A DNA stretch of 64,000 nt, from contig JBBHKE010000071.1 in assembly GCA_037447655.1 (NCBI GenBank), forward strand, positions 201,523-265,522, read 5' to 3'. A program made the position numbers and the translations under genes. The notes below the pieces were generated by a model. That model was not told the DNA's origin. It saw only the letters and a list, made by a program, of their open reading frames with translations, and did no database searches. Positions 56,051 through 64,000 of the stretch are shown in pieces (position 1 is the stretch's first letter; each line of letters begins with the position of its first letter). The DNA comes from Zygnema cylindricum. Its lineage: Eukaryota; Streptophyta; Zygnematophyceae; Zygnematales; Zygnemataceae.

Positions 56051-56940
56051 TGACTGATCACTTACAGCTAAGAAACCTTAAACTGCCTAATCCATACTCT
56101 ACACAGAATCCTTATAATTACTTAAAAGTATCTTGACTTCTAAAGTCTCAACTTTTATTAAACAATTTACCTTGGACACATAACCTGTCCCCCTGATATC
56201 TATTAAAGACTTCCTGCTTTAAAGAAATCAGATGTCAGACCTTGAAGTCAATTTATCTTACGAACATTCAGATACTTACTTCCCTTCTGACCATAATAAC
56301 CTTCTGAAAACGTGATCAGATTTACACTTCAATATTCACATCCACACTTACACAGAACACAAAACAAACGAAATTTCTTGAATATTAATAACAATGTAAA
56401 CATATAATGTAAACTAATCTGATAATTTTTCTGCTTCCTTCAATGGTAATTATATACCTTCTAAACTAACACAGTAATTTCTTGAATATAACGAACTAAG
56501 TTACATCGGATTGAAACACTCAAATTTTGCTTACTAAGAAATTTGAATGAGTTTGAAATCAAGAATTTGAATTTCAAAGTTCTTCTGAGTTACATCAGAC
56601 TTTCCTGGTACTATTTCAAGTTTAAATTTCCCGCGGTACTTTGTCGTTTCGATTATCTTTTGCAGTTACGTCGTACCTTTTAAAATCTAACGTGGCATAC
56701 TTTTTGAAAGTATCCGACGTGGCATACTTTTTAAATATTTATTTGACGTGTGAATTTTACGGCGTACCAAAAATAGTGAATCGTATTTTTTACCGATGTT
56801 TGTTGGCGTCTTTTTGTTCCGTGATTTCCGGGGTAACAATGTGTTACACCGACGAGAAAAGTTCATCGTTACAGATTGAAGTTAAATCCAATAAGCTAAA
56901 CCCACATCTTCATTTCTTCAATAATTCTTTTTGGTTTAGC
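56051..56940. other. Unassigned ~890 bp inside copia-3, between integrase and RT
   Basis: Copia-3 coding similarity is not visible here, although it is on both sides. The segment is AT-rich with only a weak plus-strand frame (56,641-57,039) of no recognisable domain. It may be an inserted element or a decayed linker; I found no clear terminal repeats. Confidence 0.4.
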
Positions 56941-58230
56941 ACGTATCCGATTAGATACTCATTGAGAGGTTACCTTCAATCTCGATTGTTGAATCAGATT
57001 CGGAAAGGTTGTAATTTGCGAAGGTTGTGGTGCCGGTAACTTCTCCACTGGTAATGTCTGAAAGGTTGATGTTCCACCAGGGATGACGGAAGTCTGAACT
57101 GGAATGGAAATTGGCGTCGATGACGAAGGCCCCAACTGGAATGGAAATTGGCGTCGATGACGAAGGCCCCAGTTCATCTTCTCTGCTTGGAGTACTTGGT
57201 GTTTGTGGAGTCCCACTTTCCAATTCTCCTTGATTGTTAAAGGGAACAGTGACAGTCTCTGTTTTTTCAGACCAAGGGTCAAAACAACCTGTCACATCTG
57301 AACTACTTTCCTTAACTTCATCTAAAGTCACATCTCGACTAACATGAACTTTCCTTGTAACAAGGTCATAAATTTTGTAAGATTTTCTATTTATGTCATG
57401 ATTTACAAAGACACCAGTCCAACTCTTCTTATTAAATTTCTTTCTATTCTTTGATGGGATGAGAACAAAGGTTTTTCTTTGGTTTAAAGCCTGACCAAGC
57501 TTCTTCAGGTGTAATATTGTTCAGAAAAGTACAAAGAGAATGATTCTTCAAATAAACTACCGTAAAGATAGGTCAGCCCATAGATTTGACTTAGTTTTGC
57601 ACTATGTACTAAACAACGTGAAATTTCAACCAAAGTTCGATTAAGTCTTTCTGATACTCTGTTTGGTTGCGGACTAAAAGCTACTGTGAATTCGTGCTGT
57701 ATCTCCCAAATTATGCAGTTTTCTTTAAAAGCATTGGAGGTATATTCTTTCCCATTATCCGACCTTAAAATTTGGATATGTTCTCCTGCCTTGTTTTTTA
57801 CCATGGTTTTAAACTCTCTAAAAATATCAAGGGCTTCACTCTTGGATTTCATGAAATACACCCATATTTTTCTAGTGCACTTATCCACAAACGTGATGAA
57901 ACATTTAGAACCTCAAGGACTTAAGGGGTGAGGACCGCTCAAGTCAGAATGAATAAGCTCTAGCTTCCTTCTATGTTTGGGTTCATCATCTTTATGAAAA
58001 GGAAGCATTCTTTGCTTACCTTGACCACATCCTTCACCCACTTTAAGGTCATCTTTGATGTTGACATCCTCAAGTCCTCGGACCATCTTCTTTTCGACGA
58101 GTGGTTTGAGATACTGCTCTCCCAGATGACCAAATCGTTGATGCCATAGTTCCAAAGTCTTCATTTTTTTGTTGAAATTCATCTGTATCTTCATCATCCA
58201 AGCGTAGAACAAAAAGATACATCCAAGCGT
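56941..58230 (-). pseudogene. Copia-3 integrase and post-integrase linker
   Basis: LELWHQRFGHLGEQYL and GCGQGKQRMLPF supply the HHCC region (about 58,190-58,000). The catalytic core reads LIHSDLSGP, RSDNGKEYTS and PNRVSERLNRT, retaining D, D and E. A stop near 57,913 and a break after LFEESFSL interrupt it. The linker contains a YKIYDLVTRKVHVSRDV-type copia motif and then a Ser/Thr/Pro-rich stretch with an internal 46-base tandem duplication near 57,097-57,170. Confidence 0.8.
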
Positions 58231-59447
58231 AGTACAAAAAGAGTCCTTTTCAGATATCCAAAAGCGATTAGCTTCCCCTCACTTATGATTTCACACCGCT
58301 CACTTTTATTTTGCTCAAATTTGACTTTTAGTCCACTCTTCACAACATGCATAACAGTGAAAAGGTTATGTTTTAAACTTGGTAAGTATTAAACTTTTTT
58401 TAGATGCCCTTCATGACTACTAGTAGCAAAGTATAACTGTCATTTAACCTCGCCTATTAAACTGGTCTCTAGAATCTTATCATCTGCCAGTAGAATTCGT
58501 CGAGGATTTTGTAATGCTGTGAGAGAAAAAAATATGGACTTGTCATTACACATATGATGAGACGCTCCAAAATCTATAATCTATTTACTTTTCTGAGCAT
58601 TTGAGTGTGTGAGAAAAAGTTTAGTCTCATCTTGAATTTTCATGGCAAATGATGGTTTGTTCTGTCAGTTTTATCTTTACTATAACAAACTGAAGGCTTA
58701 TGACTTGGTTTGCCACAACTATAACAAACAATTTTTTTCTTAAAGTTTTCAGTTTCTTTTTTTTTGAATCTACAGTCAGCAGTCTGATGATTGGTTTTTC
58801 CAGATATAACACAAGCAGTTACTAACTCAGTGTGTTTTAGTGACTGTTTGTCTTTGACATAAAGAGCTCCATCTGACTTTTTTCCTCTTTTATTTTAATT
58901 TCAACTTCTTTTTGGATGAAATGCTGACATACTACATCAAAGTCTACAGTAGGTTGACTTTTTAAAGCCGTGATCATCATAGCATACTGTGTTGGTAATG
59001 AACTAAACAGTCTAAGGATCAAAACATCATCATTTTGTGTAGTGCCGACAGCGCTAGCAGTAATTTACGCTCATTCGGTCAATTAATATGTTTCTCCCTA
59101 GTATCTCCATTCTCCAAACAAAAGTTGAGTAATTTATTTTTTAATTGCATTATGTTGGACGGATTAGTACGCTCATGTACAGTCCTTGATTTGTCCCACA
59201 TAGCCTTAGGTTTTTCTATCTCAACTATGTGTAAAAGTTGACTGTCTTCCACTGCTATAAAGATTAATTTCGCTGCCTCTTCTTCCCTTCTATCATATCC
59301 TGCTGCCATTAAAGCTTCAATGGGTTTTAGTTCAATGCCTGCTACAATACCCCAGTAATTCTTTTATTTTAGAATACGGGTCATCTTATCTTTCCATAGT
59401 AAATAATTTCTACCACTAAATTTTTGGATGTTTGTAATTTTGCCTTA
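58231..59447 (-). pseudogene. Copia-3 gag and protease
   Basis: Gag starts near 59,309 (MAAGYDRREEEA...), with KAMWDKSRTVHER and LKNKLLNFCLENG typical of copia gag, then LPTQYAMMITAL. A complete CCHC zinc knuckle CYSCGKPSHKPSVC lies near 58,735-58,690. The protease region IDFGASHHMCNDKSIF keeps the catalytic Asp with Phe for Ser (DFG). Frameshifts separate these parts. Confidence 0.78.
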
Positions 59448-59460
59448 GGCTCGAATACCA
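59448..59460 (-). promoter_or_regulatory. Primer-binding site of copia-3 (full initiator Met tRNA type)
   Basis: On the minus strand TGGTATTCGAGCC follows the LTR end CTCAACA directly. It is close to the common TGGTATCAGAGCC plant site, in contrast to the half-tRNA site of copia-1 and copia-2. Confidence 0.8.
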
Positions 59461-59732
59461 TGTTGAGATTGTGAAGAAGTGGCCATAGATCGATCAATTA
59501 CAAGACAAGAAGCTAAGGAAAACAATACTCTATATGAGAAGACAAGCTTAATTACTGAATAAAGAAAAAATATAGATTACTTACATGACAAAATAAGCAC
59601 ACGACAAAATAAGCACTCAGTGCAAAAATTAGCAGCAGGGAAAAATTGGAGAGAATTATTCATAGATTCATGATTGATTTTCAATGTGAGCAAGACTATA
59701 TTTTGTATGTCTAGATGACGTAGGTTCTAAGC

Positions 59733-60353
59733 TACACCGCGAATCGTAATTAGAGTAATGAAAAAATTAGAGTAAAAAAACAAAAAAAAACAATTAGAGT
59801 AATGAACGCTAATTTATGTGATAGAGCTTTTTCACCTATGAAGTTTACTCTAATTTATTTAGTTATTCTATATTGGGTTATGTCGGCGATAATTATGTGC
59901 GCGATAATTATAAACACTAAATTACGTAGATGTACAAAATGTGCCAGTCCGTATAGTATTGACGTCATTATGACGCTAGTACTATTTGTCGCATTCAATG
60001 TCAGTTAATGTTCACACTAGCGACAATGCTGTCGACGGACAAGAGTGATGCGAACGACTTTTTTTCGATGTGATTGATTTTTTTGTTCAATGCAATTTCA
60101 CGTGCGAGTGCGGTTTTATTAAATCATTATTTGTTTCTTTTTACTTATAAAAGTACAATTCTGCACGGTCAGACGTCGTTCGTACTCCACACTATTTAAA
60201 AATAACTTATATTAGGATTTTTTACACTAATTAAACCTCACGTAAATTAGAATAATGAAAAAATTAAAATCGATTACTCTATTTGATGTGATAGTGTCGA
60301 AATTTCGAGCAACCGAATTAGAGTAATTTACTCTAATTACGATTCGCGGTGTA
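59733..60353. mobile_element. MITE (621 bp) with the empty site preserved in the other LTR
   Basis: Begins TACACCGCGAATCGTAATTA and ends TAATTACGATTCGCGGTGTA. The flanks GGTTCTAAGC and CTTGTCTTTCACGTA are contiguous around a single TA in the 3' LTR (39,456-39,482), which proves insertion with TA duplication. Related to 37,311-37,814. Confidence 0.95.
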
Positions 60354-60674
60354 CTTGTCTTTCACGTATAGAAGTACAATTTTAACTTGTGTCCTACATA
60401 GTCAAATCAATGGTCACAATTTGCTACATGACATACTCAAAATCTGCGACAGCTTGACTTGTCGTACGGTACAAGTGGACGACTACGTTTCATCAAAACT
60501 TGACGTCTACGCCAAGCATAGAAGTCCCATGCCCATAACACGCACGGATTAAACTAACGATTTCTACGTAAAGTGCGCATCAATCGATTTCATAATTTTT
60601 AAAATTCGTACTTTATTTTGACGTTCAAATTTCAAATTTTTGAAATATTCAATACCTTAAAAAATTGAAATTGC

Positions 60675-60935
60675 GACAACTAGCGGCGAGGCATCCTCGT
60701 CGCTGAACCAGCGAGCATCACTGTACCAGCGACAAGACTGCCTCGTCGCTGAAATAGCGACCAGACTATCGTCAATGTACCAACGACCAGACTGTCGTCA
60801 CTCTACCAGCGACCAGACTGCCTCGTCCTTGAACCAGCGAGCAGACTGCCTCGCTTAGCAACCACGCACTCTGACTACTTGCAACGACCAGACTGCCTAG
60901 TCGCTAAACCAGCGACCAGACTGTCTCGTCGTTGG
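60675..60935. repeat. Degenerate minisatellite inside the hAT element
   Basis: Repeats of the type CCAGCGACCAGACTGCCTCG followed by TCGCTGAA, with unit length varying around 25-35 bp, over about 260 bp downstream of the transposase frame. The GCGA/TCGC content makes units partly self-complementary. Function unknown; possibly expanded subterminal binding motifs. Confidence 0.75.
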
Positions 60936-61126
60936 TACAACATGTCCTTGTTAAAAAATGTCCGGGATAAAAAAAACATGTCCATAATAAAAAAAGACAA
61001 AGTTCACATTGAAACAAAAAAAAAACAAACTTTGTATTAATCTAGTGGATAAAGTCTAATTTTCACATTAAACATACATCAACTCATTGCAGGCCTTGAA
61101 TATGTATATATCACCCCTATCCCTCT

Positions 61127-63068
61127 TTACTCCAAATCTATATCAAACATGTCTTCATCAAACTCTTCTTCTCCTTCCTCCCCTTCCTCTTCCTCCCATG
61201 CTACCATTTCCTCTTCATAACTAACATCCCTGGTGCTTCGTAATAATCTGAGATTACTAAAGACCCAAACCAAATCATTAGCTCTTTTAGTTGTCAATCT
61301 GTTCCCTTTGTTAGAGTGAATTTGGTCGTAGGTTGACCAATTCCTCTCTCATGAGCCGGCAACTGTGCACTGGCCAAGGATCCTAATTGCTACTTTCTGT
61401 AAGATAGGCGTGACAGCCCCAAATTGTTGCCACCACTTCCAGCCTGGCATCTGCTTAGCACACGTCTTTGTCACCTCCCTCCCTAATATGCCCTCAAAAC
61501 CTTTATACTTAGACAACTCATTGTAGGCAACAGCTTGGTCCTCCACATTTAGTAACATTTTATCAAACATTATTTGAAAACCTTCCATTGCTTTCACATT
61601 TAAAAGTTGACCATAGTCATCACTTTGGTACTCAGGATCAAGTACAAAGTCGGGAGCATATATGGGGTTGTGTGCCATCTCCCATCTCGCGATGAAAAAA
61701 ACCTTCAGCTCCTCCAAAATCTGCAGGCCTTGATAATTTCGCGCTCCTCCATTGCTGGATAACTTCACCAAGAACTCACCAATACTGTAAAAACCATGAT
61801 AAACCTCCCCCACATTTGGGCTCCCTTTGTCGCACTCCCTCATCATCTGCACCACAGGTTTTGAAACTGTCATAGCCTTAGTCACTCTCTTCCAAAACTC
61901 TGGGTTCAAGATGAGGCCTTTAATCTTAGCACCCTCTGACTTGTATGTAGATTTGCTTAACCACTGTTTGTAACCATCATGAAAAATCAAGGTCTCCAAG
62001 CTATCTTTCACCTGTAAAAACCTCTATAGCATGATAAAATTTGTTGCAAACCTGGTCTCTCCAGGTTTCGAAAGCCTAAGTTCTGAAATTTTGTGGAACA
62101 AAGCTGCAGTCATATGATGATTCGTAATAAATTTCAACACCTCCTTTGCTTCTCGGACAGGTGTTGAAATAAATGACAACTTACTCCAATCCTCTAACAT
62201 TGGGTCTAATACGTGGGCAGAACATGGCGTCCACGTGATGGAAGGATACTTTCCCATGAGCAACCTTGTTCACAGGAGCAGAATCTGTCACAACTTGCAC
62301 CACATGCTCCACCCCTACCGCAAGAACTCCTTTCTCTAACACCTGACAAACGTATTCGGCATCCTTGGTTTGCCCTCTAGTGTCTTCAGCCATGAGAAAC
62401 ATATCTCCTTTGGGGGTGACTGCGAGAATGTTCAGAAGAGGCGTGTCATCAACGGCTGTCCAACCGTCTGATGTGATGGAGGCACCGGTAATTTTCATGG
62501 TCTCTAGGTAGCTTGCCAAATCTTCAGTGACCGTTGCTTTCGTCTCAGACAAAAGTCGATTTCTCATGGTATTTCGGTGAGGTAACTTATAAGATGGCCC
62601 TATCTCCCCGGTCTTCTTCACCGCTGCCTTAAAATATTGGTCTTCTAATAGTCGAAACGGCAAGCCATTGGCAAATAAAGCCTTTGCCCATGCTGTATCC
62701 ACCTCCTTCTTGTTATGCCTATTAAATATATTTGTTATTTTCGACTGAATACCTTGTACCTTGCTACTTTGGCTTGATCCCGGACATTTAGTGAGTTCAT
62801 CCAAATCGGATATGACACGTTTCTGAGAGCCATGAGAAGATTTTGTGGTTTCAGATGTGTTTAACTCCGCCTTCACCTCATCGGGACATAGAATGCAAGC
62901 TCTAATGCCGCCATTTTGCACATTTCCAAGAGGGTGGTTTCTAATTCTAGTTGCTTGACCATTGTATTCGAAACTGCAGTATAGACAGATACATATTCAG
63001 TTATACCCAAGCAGCTCTCCTTCTGGAGCCTTGACATGCTCCCACTCGATTCCTCGTGGCCTAGGCAT
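61127..63068 (-). pseudogene. hAT transposase pseudogene (BED, DUF659, hAT-C)
   Basis: From the ATG at 63,068 (MPRPRGIEWEHV) an in-frame TGA occurs after LLGYN, then a BED-like finger (CLYCSFEYNGQATRIRNH, CILCPDEV). Next is a DUF659 region (PFRLLEDQYFKAAV, SITSDGWTAVDDTPLLN, VVTDSAPVNKVA). A frameshift near 62,263 leads to MGKYPSITWTPCSAHVLD and KPGETRFATNFIML. An in-frame TAG near 62,022 precedes KDSLETLIFHDGYKQW, and a TGA near 61,347 precedes the dimerisation motif ERNWSTYDQIHSNKGNRL (hAT-C). It ends at a TAA at 61,127 after an acidic tail. Nearly full length, inactivated by one frameshift and three stops. Confidence 0.9.
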
Positions 63069-63370
63069 GGATTTTTTTTGCAAAGTTATTGGAACCTTGA
63101 AGGGTGGCTTCAATGACAGATTAAATGGAGGAATTTATGGCGTCTCCAATGACGGCTTCTTTATGAAGGAGTGGAGGAAAATTCGCGAGCGAAAAATGAA
63201 GCAACGTCTCTTTTTTTTAAATGTCTTTACAATTTTCCGTACAATTTGAGACGTACGAATTTTACGAAATTTACGAAACTAGCGAATACTACATAGTTTT
63301 CGAAAAAAAGTCAAATTCGGTACGAATTGGACTTCTATGACGCAAAGTATGTTTGACGTCTAACGGCGTG

Positions 63371-64000
63371 TCCCTATGTAACCGATATTTTGAAACGTTA
63401 TTTTGGATTTTAGCGCTGATTTTTCGGTGTAATTTTCAAAGTGTTCCTATGTCATTCATTACTTGCGCTTTCATTTCTTCAAATTTGTGACAGTCGTAGA
63501 CGTCTACAAAATGTGCGACAGACTACGAAACGAAATGTAGACTACCGCGAAAATTCCTAAAATAAGTGGTGTCTACAAAAACGGCGACGGTTGTAGACGT
63601 CGAGGTTTTTCTGACATCGTAGATGTTTAGGGTTTTGACATTGCGAAGTCACGCCACGCTGTGACGTCATTAGTACGTAAACTTTCCGCCATGGCTTCCG
63701 ATTTTTTTTGTTTACCTTTTATCATTCGATATGCCGTCAAACTAAGACCAAAGATATTCAAAAAAAAGATAAAAGAATATATCTTTCATTTGAAACCATC
63801 ATTGCCGCATTTCATTTAGGGGAGAGAGAAATAAGAGCGATCGTGTGAGAAAGAGGAAGAGAGACGAGGACGACGTAAACTTTTGCAAAGGACCTATGAA
63901 AGAAAGTGGAGGTCCGAGACCCCTGCAATTTCTTTTCCGTGCATGTTTGTCATTTTCTTGTGTGCATGCTCGTGACGAGCAGTGAAAAAAATACCGTGTA
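63371..64000. other. Unassigned right end of the window
   Basis: No gene is supported. GTCTACAAAA/GTAGACGTC phrases recall the copia-3 LTR composition but no alignment could be followed. Nothing else seen. Confidence 0.4.

Larger units (their letters stand above)
60517..63339 (-). mobile_element. hAT transposon (2,823 bp) with transposase pseudogene
   Basis: Terminal inverted repeats CATAGAAGTCC / GGACTTCTATG are perfect over 11 bp. The flanks ACGCCAAG (60,509-60,516) and ACGCAAAG (63,340-63,347) match at 7 of 8 positions, a slightly decayed 8-bp duplication. Removing it restores the copia-3 LTR alignment. It contains a transposase pseudogene and a minisatellite. It is distinct from the TAGTGTTG hAT family at 770 and 25,012. 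Confidence 0.93.
39252..63370 (-). mobile_element. Copia-3 element (minus strand), host of the right-hand nest
   Basis: Pieces in order on the minus strand: 5' LTR (about 63,370 to 59,461, with MITE and hAT insertions), primer site (59,448-59,460), gag, protease, integrase, RT, RNase H (to 54,802), then after the gypsy insertion the RNase H tail (40,126-39,846), polypurine tract and 3' LTR (39,832-39,252). It differs from copia-1/2 in its full-length initiator-Met primer site and in protein sequence. All coding parts are broken. Confidence 0.8.
59461..63370 (-). repeat. Copia-3 5' LTR split by a MITE and a hAT element
   Basis: LTR pieces 59,461-59,732, 60,354-60,508 and 63,348 to about 63,370 align in order with the 3' LTR at 39,252-39,832. 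Similarity stops near 63,370 after GACGTCTAAC, so the outer part of this LTR is replaced or diverged. Confidence 0.75.

Noticed and set aside
60675-60935. A CRISPR-like array
   Set aside because: Units are degenerate and variable in length with no unique spacers, in a eukaryotic hAT element.

Overview
The window looks like the repeat-dominated, non-genic part of a large eukaryotic nuclear genome. I found no intact host gene, no rRNA and no functional tRNA gene. Nearly everything that can be explained is transposable elements, most of them broken and nested inside each other. A streptophyte (charophyte alga, bryophyte or similar) is my best inference. The reasons are a plant-style G-box (ACACGTGGC) in the LTRs, a Ty3/gypsy chromovirus with an integrase chromodomain, hAT elements with BED/DUF659/hAT-C domains, and a plant-type reverse transcriptase relic. 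The species cannot be fixed from the sequence.

Left third (1-24,620): an inverted repeat pair (1-700 and 23,300-23,968) flanks a nest of Ty1/copia elements. An outer copia-1 element on the minus strand (3' LTR 2351-3352, 5' LTR from 14,584) is interrupted in RNase H by copia-2-type LTR sequence. That LTR sequence abuts a second, plus-strand copia-1 element (4340-11,669), which carries a solo copia-1 LTR in its own RNase H. A 2,851-bp block (9937-12,787) recurs at 15,392-18,242 with no difference seen, next to a 98-bp AT run. It then runs into a third copia-1 copy (18,027-21,104, minus).

Middle (24,629-39,250): two head-to-tail copies of a reverse-transcriptase-bearing repeat (24,629-31,727 and 31,728-37,217). 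They are interrupted by a hAT element with a perfect 8-bp target duplication, a solo LTR with a perfect 5-bp duplication, MITEs and a 1.7-kb internal duplication. Long CT-rich and GA-rich tracts lie inside each copy, bracketing a conserved minus-strand ORF with a signal-peptide-like start and regularly spaced cysteines.

Right part (39,252-64,000): a four-level nest. A minus-strand copia-3 element (39,252 to about 63,370) is split in RNase H by a Ty3/gypsy chromovirus (about 40,127-54,801). The chromovirus is split by copia-2 (45,275-52,813), and copia-2 is split by a solo copia-1 LTR and a MITE. The copia-3 5' LTR also carries a MITE and a 2.8-kb hAT element with a degenerate transposase gene.

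The most unusual signals are these. (1) The LTRs of two distinct copia families each carry a tRNA-like module with A- and B-box-like motifs, always antisense to the retrotransposon and, in copia-1, followed by two small hairpins. (2) Copia-1 and copia-2 have a primer-binding site matching the anticodon arm of initiator tRNA-Met, and the gag ATG lies inside it, so the start codon is the triplet that would pair with the CAU anticodon. (3) Several insertions have matching empty sites elsewhere in the window, so target duplications and insertion order can be read directly.
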